A stretch of 46,953 nucleotides of DNA from positions 1-46,953 of the forward strand of contig ONEK01000016.1 of NCBI GenBank assembly GCA_900316855.1. The letters run 5' to 3'. Positions 25,162 through 32,657 of the stretch are shown piece by piece (position 1 is the stretch's first letter; the number at the start of each line of letters is the position of its first letter). The stretch comes from an uncultured Lachnospiraceae bacterium (lineage in GTDB: Bacteria; Bacillota; Clostridia; Lachnospirales; Lachnospiraceae). A program made the position numbers and the translations under genes. Below the pieces are notes generated by a model that did no database searches, had not been told where the DNA came from, and was given only the letters and a program-made list of their open reading frames with translations.

Positions 25162-25194
25162 AAGATCAGTTCCGGAAGGAGCTGATCTTTTTTT
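25162..25194 (+). terminator. Intrinsic terminator of tRNA-Glu
   Basis: 12-bp stem (25162-25173 with 25178-25189, one wobble), GGAA loop, then a run of T to 25194. Strong. Confidence 0.93.
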
Positions 25195-25214
25195 GTGAAG
25201 GCAACGAGCCACGA

Positions 25215-25248
25215 AGCCGTCTCTGCATGCTCGCATGCAGAGACGGCT
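25215..25248. repeat. Perfect 16-bp inverted repeat
   Basis: Arms 25215-25230 and 25233-25248 are exact reverse complements with only TC between them; it starts 20 nt after the tRNA terminator T-tract. Confidence 0.85.
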
Positions 25249-25308
25249 CTGTGGTGACCGCTCATCATCGAAAGTCTGAAAGGCTCGAGATGATAGCGGC
25301 GTAGCCGA

Positions 25309-25343
25309 ATCGAGTAGGGAGGATGAAATCCCCCCTACTCGAT
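25309..25343. repeat. GAA-triloop hairpin, copy 1
   Basis: 16-bp stem (25309-25324 with 25328-25343, one A-C mismatch) closed by a GAA triloop. It shares its sequence with the hairpin at 25443-25478, except that a T-A pair here is a C-G pair there. Confidence 0.85.
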
Positions 25344-25394
25344 CAGCACCAGGGCCTCAATGGACGCCGTGCTTTAACGAGCGGACATCAGAGG

Positions 25395-25437
25395 CCTGCA
25401 GGAACAGCAGGAAGCTGTGCTTCGAGCTGTTCGCAGG
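25395..25437. repeat. Long composite hairpin
   Basis: CCTGC/GCAGG, GAACAGC/GCTGTTC and GAAGC/GCTTC stack into one stem of 17 pairs with small internal loops and a TGT loop. Confidence 0.75.
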
Positions 25438-25442
25438 TGCGA

Positions 25443-25478
25443 AAATCGAGCAGGGGATGAAATCCCCCTGCTCGATTT
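25443..25478. repeat. GAA-triloop hairpin, copy 2
   Basis: 16-bp stem (25443-25458 with 25462-25478, one bulged C) with the same GAA triloop as copy 1. Confidence 0.85.
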
Positions 25479-25569
25479 ATCCGCGGGAGCTTCCCCGGGC
25501 AGGTCAACCGGCGGAACTCTCCTGCATGCGCTGAAGGAAGTCAGGACACCCCGCACAGAAAGGATTCCC

Positions 25570-26217
25570 ATGACAAAGAAACAGCTTGCGGCAGTCTGCA
25601 TCGAACGCCTGAAAAAGGAATACCCCGAAACGGTCTGCACGCTTGATTACGAGGATGCCTGGCAGCTCCTCGTCAGCGTGCGGCTCGCCGCACAGTGCAC
25701 GGACAAACGGGTCAACGTCGTGATGGCGGACCTCCTTGGGGAATTCCCCACGGTGGACGCGCTCGCCGCGGCACAGCCGGAGGAAATTGAGCGCATCGTC
25801 CGCCCCTGCGGCCTCGGAAAATCCAAGGCGCGCGACATCAGTGCCTGCATGCGGGTTCTGCGCGATCAGTATGGCGGCAGCGTTCCGGATACCATGGAGG
25901 AACTGCTGTCCCTGCCCGGCGTCGGCCGCAAGAGCGCGAACCTGATCCTCGGGGATGTCTTCGGCAAGCCCGCGATCGTGACAGATACGCACTGCATCCG
26001 TCTTTCGAATCTCATCGGTCTTGTCGACGGTGTGAAGGAGCCGGCAAAGGTCGAGGCTGCCCTGCGGAAAATCGTTCCGCCCAAAGAGGGGAACAGCTTC
26101 TGCCACCGTCTTGTTGACCACGGCCGTGCCGTGTGTATCGCAAGGCACCCGCACTGCGATGCCTGCTGCCTCAGGGACGTATGCCGCTTCGGGAAGCAGG
26201 CTGCATCTTCCGGTTGA
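25570..26217 (+). CDS. nth: Endonuclease III
   Basis: DNA glycosylase/AP lyase for oxidised pyrimidines in base-excision repair. It is 215 aa from the ATG at 25570 (AAAGGA upstream); the frame runs back into the hairpin region but without a start signal. Seen: helix-hairpin-helix LPGVGRKSANLIL with the catalytic Lys near residue 120, VTDTHCIRLSN with the catalytic Asp near 138, and a [4Fe-4S] loop with C-x6-C-x2-C-x5-C spacing (CIARHPHCDACCLRDVC). It is one of the two plus-strand protein genes; it converges on the LTA-synthase-family gene with 11 bp between stops. Confidence 0.97.
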   Translation: MTKKQLAAVCIERLKKEYPETVCTLDYEDAWQLLVSVRLAAQCTDKRVNVVMADLLGEFPTVDALAAAQPEEIERIVRPCGLGKSKARDISACMRVLRDQYGGSVPDTMEELLSLPGVGRKSANLILGDVFGKPAIVTDTHCIRLSNLIGLVDGVKEPAKVEAALRKIVPPKEGNSFCHRLVDHGRAVCIARHPHCDACCLRDVCRFGKQAASSG

Positions 26218-26228
26218 CACAGCCGCGG

Positions 26229-28037
26229 TCAGGAGTCCATTGAACAGCTCTCTGCATCCGTGAGGTCGATGGTTCCCGCCCGCGTGAAGACGCGCAGCAT
26301 GTAGGTGAACTCCGTATTGCCGTCGAGGTTGCGGATGGGCACGTCCACGACATACGTGCCGTCGAGCTGGCGCACGAGCTTCGGCGATGTGAGGATCAGC
26401 TGATCCGTGTTCCGGATCTGGAAATAGACATATATCACTTCGTCATCATAGTCTGCGAGCTGCTCGAGTCCCTCCACGGTAAACCGCAGATACTCCGCCC
26501 CGTTCCTGCGGATCTTCGTCTTCGGCTTAAGGCTCCCGATCTCATCGCGCACCTTCACCGCGTCGCGGCTGACGCCGCTCGCGGCATTCATAAACGGGGA
26601 ATTCCGCGTCAGCTCCGTATTGATCGCTTCCTCCCCGTCACTCTCCAGGAGCGTATCCCGGTCACTGAACAGATTCGTCCCCATGCCGAGCCGGTCTCCC
26701 TCGATCGTGCAGCCGAGGGCTGCCAGCGTCGTCGGGAAATCATCGAGCGTGCTGTACTGCCGGCTCCTTTCCGGATCCGCGGGCTCTGCCGCCGAATGAA
26801 TATAGCAGGTGTAAACCTTCCTCTCGTAATCCCGGTTGACAGATTCCGTGAAATCCGCGTCCATCGTGGGATGATCGCCTGAGAGGATGATCGTTGTGTT
26901 CTCATAGAAATCCTGCTGCTGAATCCAGCGGATGAACTCCGCTGTCTGCCGCGAGGAGCAGTGATAGACGTTGGCATACTGGCTGTCAAATTCATCATCG
27001 CAAAGGCCGCAGACATAGCCGTCCGGGAAGTGCGTATCCGCCGTAAGGAGCGTGAAGTTGAACGGCTCTCCCGCTGCCGCGAGCTGTGTCAGCTCGTATT
27101 TCGCAAACGAGAAAAGCTTCTCGTCCTCATATCCCCACCAGACGTCATACCCGCGCGGAATAAAGCCGTTGGAGACGGCATAGTTATAGTCTGCCATCCG
27201 GTAACTGCCGTGCTGGGTGAAATAGTGCTCCTTGCCCCCGAAGCTGGCCTTCGAGCCCATCATCAGCTCCTGCGTATAGCCCGCCTGCTCCAGGATATCG
27301 CCCAGCGTCACAATTCCCGGGAAAAACTGCGCCTGCGTGCTCATGCCGTTGGAATCGAGAGGGATCTTCAGCGGAAGGCCGGCCGTCTCGGCGAACATGG
27401 CGCCCACGGTCCACGTGGTCCCGAACAGCGAAACGCCGCCGTTCAGTCTGCGGCTGCTGCCGGAAAAATCCTCGTTTTCCTCAGCAAGAGCGGTCAGCTC
27501 CGGAATGTAGTCCTGTGCAAAGCCTCCGCCGTCTGTCACGCCGGAGTCCGTCACCTCCATGGATTCGAGATAGATATATATGAGGTTCCGCTTCTTTTCG
27601 GGGAACGTGATGGCGACGTCCTCCGGATTGACGTAATGATCCTCGATATAGGAGGAGTCCTTCCCGTGGTTCTCGACAAAGCCGCCCACGTCCAGATAGA
27701 TCCAGGCATAGATGAGACTCCCCGTCAGCACGCCGCACGACACAGCAAAAAACCCTGTCCGGATGATGTCATAGACAGGGGAATGAAATGCCGTGATTTC
27801 CAGCACAATCAGGACAATACTGCCTGCTGCCGCAGGTGCCACACATTTCAGAAAATATTTGCCGATAATGTTGTTCCCTGTGCCGGTGAGCGGCTGTGTC
27901 AGCTCGAACACGATCTCCTCAATCGTCAGGGAATTCCAGTTCGTGAATGCCCAGACCGCCGTGGAGCCGAGCCAAGCCGCCAGGAAAAAGGTCAGAACTA
28001 ATACTATGCTTTGTCTGAGATGCTTGTGATGCTTCAC
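26229..28037 (-). CDS. LTA synthase family (MdoB-like) phosphoglycerol transferase
   Basis: 602-aa membrane enzyme of the alkaline-phosphatase superfamily, likely moving phosphoglycerol from phosphatidylglycerol to an envelope glycan or teichoic acid. Three N-terminal membrane helices (about 8-30, 62-85, 92-115), then an extracellular domain with YIYLESMEVT (metal-binding Glu), FGTTWTVGAMFAETAGLPL (likely catalytic Thr), TADTHFPDG and SGDHPTMDADF (metal-binding Asp-His). The GTTWT context is closer to MdoB/OpgB than to classical LtaS, which has five helices. A C-terminal domain of about 120 residues is extra. It starts with GTG, with a leader hairpin at about 28060-28082. Confidence 0.85.
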   Translation of the reverse strand: MKHHKHLRQSIVLVLTFFLAAWLGSTAVWAFTNWNSLTIEEIVFELTQPLTGTGNNIIGKYFLKCVAPAAAGSIVLIVLEITAFHSPVYDIIRTGFFAVSCGVLTGSLIYAWIYLDVGGFVENHGKDSSYIEDHYVNPEDVAITFPEKKRNLIYIYLESMEVTDSGVTDGGGFAQDYIPELTALAEENEDFSGSSRRLNGGVSLFGTTWTVGAMFAETAGLPLKIPLDSNGMSTQAQFFPGIVTLGDILEQAGYTQELMMGSKASFGGKEHYFTQHGSYRMADYNYAVSNGFIPRGYDVWWGYEDEKLFSFAKYELTQLAAAGEPFNFTLLTADTHFPDGYVCGLCDDEFDSQYANVYHCSSRQTAEFIRWIQQQDFYENTTIILSGDHPTMDADFTESVNRDYERKVYTCYIHSAAEPADPERSRQYSTLDDFPTTLAALGCTIEGDRLGMGTNLFSDRDTLLESDGEEAINTELTRNSPFMNAASGVSRDAVKVRDEIGSLKPKTKIRRNGAEYLRFTVEGLEQLADYDDEVIYVYFQIRNTDQLILTSPKLVRQLDGTYVVDVPIRNLDGNTEFTYMLRVFTRAGTIDLTDAESCSMDS

Positions 28038-28108
28038 TCCGTCACTTTCCCGAGCCGGGAACCCGTATCCGGGTATCCCGCGCGTACGCTTGATGTCTGC
28101 GGTTCCAC

Positions 28109-28114
28109 ATCATA
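28109..28114 (-). promoter_or_regulatory. -10 element before the LTA-synthase-family gene
   Basis: Minus strand TATGAT preceded by TGG (extended -10), just after the pepF stop. No good -35 is present. It gives a leader of about 65 nt. Confidence 0.45.
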
Positions 28115-28121
28115 CCACGTT

Positions 28122-29912
28122 TCAGAGTGATTTCGAAAGCATTTCCGCCTCGTCAAGGATGCGTGCGAACTTCTGCAGTGCCTGCTGCACGGGAAGCGGC
28201 GTCGACAGGTCCACCCCTGCCGTCTGCAGCTCCTTCAGCGGAACGTCCGAGCCTCCAAGGGACAGGAACCTGAGATAATCCTTCACGGTACTTCCGCCAT
28301 CGTTCAGGATCTTCTCCGACAGGGCAATGGCCGCGCTGTAGCTCGTCGCGTATTTATAGACGTAGAACGGGCGGTAAAAGTGCGGAATCCTCGCCCATTC
28401 GCACGATACCTCCTCATCCATGACAAGGTCCGGTCCGAAATAATCCCGCACGAGTCCCCCGTACAGCGTATTCAGGGCTTTGGGCGTGAGCGCCTGGCCC
28501 TGCTCCGCCATCTCATGCGCCGTTTTCTCAAATTCCGCAAACATCGTCTGGCGGAACAGCGTTCCCTTGAAGCCCTCCATGTACTGGTTCAGCAGGAACA
28601 GGCGCTTTTTCGGATCCCGCGTTTTCGACAGAAGGTTCTCGACGAGCAGGTTCTCGTTGACCGTGGATGCCACCTCCGCGACGAACAGGGTATATTCCGC
28701 GTACTGGGGCGGCTGTGTCCGGTTCGAGCGCAGCGTGTGCTGGGAATGTCCCATCTCGTGCGCCACGGTCGTGACGCTCTCGTAGTCCCCGGTGTAGCTC
28801 ATCAGGATGAAGGGATTCGAATCATAGGTTCCGGAGGAAAACGCTCCGCCCCTCTTTCCCTCATTCGGATAGACATCGATCCAGCGGTCGCGGAAGGCGT
28901 GCCGCACGTCCTCCTGATATTCCCCGCCGAGCGGCGCCACGGCATCCAGCACCATTTTCTGTGCCTCCTCGTAGCTCCAGTGCGCCTCCAGTCCCGGCAC
29001 GAGGGGCGTGTAGACGTCAAAATAATGCAGCTCCGGGAGCTTGAGCAGCTTCTTGCGCAGGCGGACATACCGCGCCATGAGAGGGAGGCTCTGCCGCACC
29101 GTCGAAATGAGGGAATCATAGACGCCGAGAGGAATGTGCTCCTGCTCCAGCGCCATCTCCCGGGAGGAGCCGTAATGGCGGACCTGCGCCTCGGCGGTGT
29201 GGGCCTTCACGATGCCGGAATACGCCGCCGCAAACGTATTGATGTGGCTCCGGTAGCCCCTGTAGAAGCTTCTGAACGCGTTCTCCCGAAGCTTCCGGTC
29301 CCCGCTCTGCTCGAGCAGGATGAAATTTGCCCCGGTGACCGGATGCTTTCCGCCGGTGCTGTCAGCGGCATCCTCAAACGTAAGATCCGCGTCCATGAGC
29401 GTGTCCGCAATGGTCTTGGGGCTTCCGAGGACCTCACCGAATGAACCAAGGAGCGCTTCCTCCCTGTCCGAGAGGACGTGCGGCTTCTCCTCCACAAGCT
29501 CCTGCATGAGGAACCGGTAGGGTGCAAGTACCTCGCTGTCCGTGATTTCGCGCAGCTTCTCCTCCGGAAGAGTAAGAATCTCCGGCCTTGCAAACGCGGT
29601 CCTTGCCATTGCCTGAACAATGAAGCGGTTCGCGGCGGACATCAGCTCCTGCGCTTTCGTATCCTTCGTGTTCTCGGACAGGCGGAGCATCGCGTAGGTT
29701 GCGATGTTGTTGAGCCTGCGGGACAATGCGGTATCAGCGTCAAAATACGCCCGGATCGCGTCCGCTCCCGCGAGCTTTCCGCGGAAGGCTTCCACGGACT
29801 GAATGTCCTTCTCAAGCTTCCCGCTGTCTTCCTTCCAGACTTCATCCGACGCGTAAAGCGTCGAAAGATCCCACAGATCCGCGGGATTTAACTGCTCTCT
29901 CTTCTTTTCCAT
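28122..29912 (-). CDS. pepF: Oligoendopeptidase F
   Basis: Cytoplasmic M3-family zinc metallopeptidase that cleaves oligopeptides. It is 596 aa, the normal length. The zinc site is AHEMGHSQHT near residue 383 (HExxH), with the third ligand in VAEVASTVNE about 25 residues later; the N-terminal PepF domain (LWDLSTLYASDEVWKED) and C-terminal PFYVYKYATSYSAAIALSEKI are typical. AAGGAAC precedes the ATG. It lies between a helicase gene and the LTA-synthase-family gene, both on the same strand but widely spaced, so it is probably transcribed alone. Confidence 0.96.
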   Translation of the reverse strand: MEKKREQLNPADLWDLSTLYASDEVWKEDSGKLEKDIQSVEAFRGKLAGADAIRAYFDADTALSRRLNNIATYAMLRLSENTKDTKAQELMSAANRFIVQAMARTAFARPEILTLPEEKLREITDSEVLAPYRFLMQELVEEKPHVLSDREEALLGSFGEVLGSPKTIADTLMDADLTFEDAADSTGGKHPVTGANFILLEQSGDRKLRENAFRSFYRGYRSHINTFAAAYSGIVKAHTAEAQVRHYGSSREMALEQEHIPLGVYDSLISTVRQSLPLMARYVRLRKKLLKLPELHYFDVYTPLVPGLEAHWSYEEAQKMVLDAVAPLGGEYQEDVRHAFRDRWIDVYPNEGKRGGAFSSGTYDSNPFILMSYTGDYESVTTVAHEMGHSQHTLRSNRTQPPQYAEYTLFVAEVASTVNENLLVENLLSKTRDPKKRLFLLNQYMEGFKGTLFRQTMFAEFEKTAHEMAEQGQALTPKALNTLYGGLVRDYFGPDLVMDEEVSCEWARIPHFYRPFYVYKYATSYSAAIALSEKILNDGGSTVKDYLRFLSLGGSDVPLKELQTAGVDLSTPLPVQQALQKFARILDEAEMLSKSL

Positions 29913-30048
29913 AGTGTTCCTTCTGTACGCAATATAATCCTTTGCCGCCCCTTTGCCCCGGCATCATAGAATTGCAGCGCAGGAGCTCATACCCCTCATC
30001 AGATCCGGCCTGGACTTAAAAGGTGCTTTGCATCTCATTCGCAGCGCC

Positions 30049-31272
30049 TCACACGGGATCCAGGTCGCCGAGGCAATAGGCGGCCTCGTCAAACCACAGC
30101 GGCGTCTCTGACGGCACGAAAACCATCACATGCTTCGCCCTGGTCGCCGCGACATACTCCACGGGGATCCGGTGCTTTCCGTGAGCCTGCGGTTCCCTGC
30201 CGGCATCCGTGATCAGTACGATCTCGGAATTCAGGCTTTTCGCCCGGTAGGGGTCCATGACCTGCACCGCACCGCTCCTCCTGTCATACTCGCGCTGACT
30301 GCCGGTCGCGGGAATGCCGCTCCGGGTCAGCAGGTCTATGCATGCCGCCGCATCCTCCGCCCGCGGTACCACGATGAGAAAATGATCCGGTGATATCCCG
30401 TCCGCCTTCGCCATCAGTCTGCGGATCAGTGCCGGAATGTCCCCGTCACTGCTCCGGAAGACGCCGCTTAAGGGGAAGGAGCGCTCCCTCTCATCGCCGG
30501 GCGGCACGGAACGCATATCGAAATAATGCGGAAACCGGGAATGAAAGCTTACGTTGATCCACGAAACGAGCTCCGCGTCTGCCCGGAAATTGTCCTTCAG
30601 CCGGATCCAGTGGGCGTTGCCCGCCTGCAGCATCCTGCGCCGGAACGCGTGGAAGTCGTGAATCTGCAGCCGTTCATTTCCGTAAATACACTGCTTCGAG
30701 TCCCCGATGACGAACAGTGCGTTGTCCCTAAGCCTCCCGGAGCCATCCTGCGCGAGCAGCCAGATAAGCTCCTTCTGCGTGCGGTCCGTGTCCTGAAATT
30801 CATCCACGAAGATCCGCTCGCATTTCTTCCGCAGGGCCTGCAGGGCCTGCGGGTTGCTCTTTACAAGGGACAGGGCCTGCTCCGGCGCATTCCGTGGAAC
30901 CGGTTTGGCATCGCCGCCGTATTGCGCACAGATCTGTTCCGCAAAATCCGTGATTGTACCGATGTGAAACTGAGGAAGCTCCGCAAGGAGGGCTTTCAGG
31001 CGCTTCTTCTCCTCCGTCTCCGCGGAGGGAATCTGGCGTTTCAGCTGCTTCACGAGCTTCGTGCGAAGCTCCCCGGCCGCCTCCTTCGTATAAGTGATCA
31101 CAATGAAACGATCCGGACTGGCCCCTTTGTCAAGCTGACCCAGAATTCTCCTGGACAGGCGGGTGGTTTTGCCTGCGCCCGCGCCTGCCTCCACGAACAG
31201 ATTGTCATCTGTCCCGGCAATATACGCACGCTTGCGGTTTTCATCCCATGAGTCCCTCGGTTTCGGCTGCAT
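30049..31272 (-). CDS. Very short UvrD-like SF1 helicase
   Basis: 407 aa from the ATG at 31272 (AGAGG 8 nt upstream). SF1A motifs are complete: Walker A AGAGAGKTT at 29-37, TYTKEAAGEL (Ia), GTITDFAEQIC, VDEFQDTDRTQ (155-165), VIGDSKQCIYG (III), LKDNFRAD (IV) and EYVAATRAKH (VI) near the C-terminus. The usual Gln of the Q motif is not evident (SWDENRKRA). UvrD/Rep proteins are about 650-750 aa and AddA is about 1200, so the 1B and 2B insertions are largely missing. It reads cleanly, so it seems a compact helicase rather than a broken gene. It is divergent from fliB. Function unknown; a nuclease-free repair or defence helicase is possible. Confidence 0.85.
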   Translation of the reverse strand: MQPKPRDSWDENRKRAYIAGTDDNLFVEAGAGAGKTTRLSRRILGQLDKGASPDRFIVITYTKEAAGELRTKLVKQLKRQIPSAETEEKKRLKALLAELPQFHIGTITDFAEQICAQYGGDAKPVPRNAPEQALSLVKSNPQALQALRKKCERIFVDEFQDTDRTQKELIWLLAQDGSGRLRDNALFVIGDSKQCIYGNERLQIHDFHAFRRRMLQAGNAHWIRLKDNFRADAELVSWINVSFHSRFPHYFDMRSVPPGDERERSFPLSGVFRSSDGDIPALIRRLMAKADGISPDHFLIVVPRAEDAAACIDLLTRSGIPATGSQREYDRRSGAVQVMDPYRAKSLNSEIVLITDAGREPQAHGKHRIPVEYVAATRAKHVMVFVPSETPLWFDEAAYCLGDLDPV

Positions 31273-31318
31273 GTGCACCTCTTTCCCGTGTATGACCGGA
31301 TCGGAAATGAATACCCTC

Positions 31319-31324
31319 ATTATA
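31319..31324 (-). promoter_or_regulatory. -10 element of the short helicase gene
   Basis: Perfect TATAAT on the minus strand, 47 bp upstream of the start codon; -35 not recognisable. Confidence 0.5.
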
Positions 31325-31380
31325 GCGGTTTTTAAACAGGAAGGAAGACCCGGGCTGCTTGCAGGCGGCCGGAACTCCCA

Positions 31381-31447
31381 TTAAGATGGCATAAGGGTCA
31401 AAAGTACCAGATCGCCTTGATAAATACTTTTGACACCTTAATCTTAA
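31381..31447. repeat. Dispersed repeat family A, complete palindrome
   Basis: Left arm 31381-31406 and right arm 31425-31447 are inverted repeats over about 23 positions (TTAAGAT, TAAGG and GTCAAAAGTA blocks) with a few unpaired bases and an 18-nt loop. It lies between the divergent helicase and fliB genes. Its right half is nearly identical to 114-142, and its left half matches 46857-46873. Confidence 0.8.
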
Positions 31448-31496
31448 GATGAGGCAGGGAAATCAGGGCCAAAAGGGCAGAACAGGAAGGAACAGA

Positions 31497-32657
31497 ATGG
31501 AACAGTGGAGCGATAACTTTGCGGTGCCGGAATACTATCTGAAATTCCGCTGCAAGGGGGACAGGTGCCGGCACACCTGCTGCGGCGGGCTTTCCGTGAC
31601 AATCAGCAGGGAGGAATATTTCCGTCTGCTGTCGGTGGAAGGGTCGGGGAACCTGCGCTCTGATCTCGACGTATCGCTCGATGTGCTCAGGGACGCGACA
31701 CCCGATCGCTACGCGGCGATCCGCCCCGATTATTTCGGCCGGTGCCGCATGCTGGATGAGCAGGGCTGGTGCCGGCTTCAGTCAGAGTGCGGTTTCAGCG
31801 CGCTAGCCGCGGTCTGCCGGTATTTTCCGCGAAGCCCGGGACACCGCGAAAGGCCGTCGTGCCGCATGACGAACGCGTGCGAGGAGACACTGGAGCTGCT
31901 GCTTGCCGGGGAATCCACCCTGCCCGTCAGCACGCCTTTATCCTTCGAACTGGCCGCCCTGCCGGAGCCTTGGCCGGATCCGGAGGAAGCTGCAAAGCGG
32001 GAAGCACTCCGGAATGCGTGCCGCACACTGATGCGGCTGCCCCTTCCCTTTGCGGAGCGTCTCGGCAGGATTCATACCCTCCTGCATTCCCCGAAGGCCG
32101 CAGAAAGATCCGGAACCGGGGCTGAATCCGGTGCCTTTCCGGAGGAAGACGGCATCCGCCGCAGCGTGCGCGACCTTCTGCAGACCGTCACCGGGGCAAG
32201 GCCGGAACTTATCGCCGGTGTCCGCCGCATCATTGACTGGGCGGGAGGGGAATACGCATCGCTCCGCCCCTATGCGGTGACCGCGTCGCTCCTTTTGGCG
32301 CCCCCGGCGCAGGAAGCGGGTACCGGATCAGCCGATGGAAGAATCGACGCCGGACGGCTCAAGAGGGGACTTCTGGAAATTCTGACGCGCTTTCCGGACT
32401 ATCCCGGATTCCTGACGCGCGTTCTCGTCAACGAGATGGACTGGCAGGATTTCCCCTTTCTCCCGCGTAACTGCCCCGCGAAATCCGCGGACCGGTATCT
32501 GGAGATCCTTCTCATCCTGCTGATCCTGATGACTGTAAGCAATGTAGACGCGCTCTCTTCGGAGGATGACCTCGTGGACCTCTTCGCCGCGGTCTTCCGC
32601 ATGGCGGACCTCACGAACTTCCCCGCGAACGCGCTGGCGCTGTGCCGGGATTATTGA
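31497..32657 (+). CDS. fliB: FliB-type flagellin lysine-N-methylase
   Basis: 386 aa from the ATG at 31497 (AGGAAGG upstream). Family hallmarks: PEYYLKFRCKGDRCRHTCC with a Cys cluster (C19, C24, C28, C29), then GRCRMLDEQGWCRLQSECG, AAVCRYFPRSPG and SCRMTNACEE, the Cys-rich region that holds an Fe-S cluster in FliB relatives; the C-terminal half is helical. FliB methylates surface lysines of flagellin in Salmonella. No flagellar genes adjoin it. Its 3' end overlaps the convergent coiled-coil gene by 7 nt. YkgJ-type proteins share the Cys motif, so the substrate is inferred from similarity. Confidence 0.82.
   Translation: MEQWSDNFAVPEYYLKFRCKGDRCRHTCCGGLSVTISREEYFRLLSVEGSGNLRSDLDVSLDVLRDATPDRYAAIRPDYFGRCRMLDEQGWCRLQSECGFSALAAVCRYFPRSPGHRERPSCRMTNACEETLELLLAGESTLPVSTPLSFELAALPEPWPDPEEAAKREALRNACRTLMRLPLPFAERLGRIHTLLHSPKAAERSGTGAESGAFPEEDGIRRSVRDLLQTVTGARPELIAGVRRIIDWAGGEYASLRPYAVTASLLLAPPAQEAGTGSADGRIDAGRLKRGLLEILTRFPDYPGFLTRVLVNEMDWQDFPFLPRNCPAKSADRYLEILLILLILMTVSNVDALSSEDDLVDLFAAVFRMADLTNFPANALALCRDY

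Larger units (their letters stand above)
25195..25569 (+). other. 375-bp non-coding region packed with hairpins
   Basis: This spacer between the tRNA-Glu terminator and nth holds no convincing gene but at least four strong stem-loops (25215-25248, 25309-25343, 25395-25437, 25443-25478) and two small ones (25264-25294; CGGC/GCCG at 25297-25307). CAACGAGCC (25202-25210) is the exact reverse complement of the first nine bases of the tRNA. No promoter with a good -10 was found inside. It may be a structured RNA, a remnant of a mobile element next to a tRNA gene, or clustered dispersed repeats. Confidence 0.6.

Noticed and set aside
25309..25478. CRISPR array
   Set aside because: The two related hairpins are palindromic copies only about 135 bp apart (start to start), with no regular repeat-spacer pattern and no cas genes.
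25195..25569. Retron or group II intron RNA
   Set aside because: Strong hairpins are present, but no reverse transcriptase gene lies anywhere in the window and the hairpins do not form a recognisable msr-msd layout.
30049..31272. Helicase as a truncated pseudogene
   Set aside because: The frame has a good ribosome binding site, a proper stop and all motifs from Walker A to motif VI in order, so a broken remnant is unlikely.
31425..31447. fliB promoter using TTGACA inside the palindrome
   Set aside because: TTGACA is present, but no -10 hexamer occurs 16-18 bp downstream.
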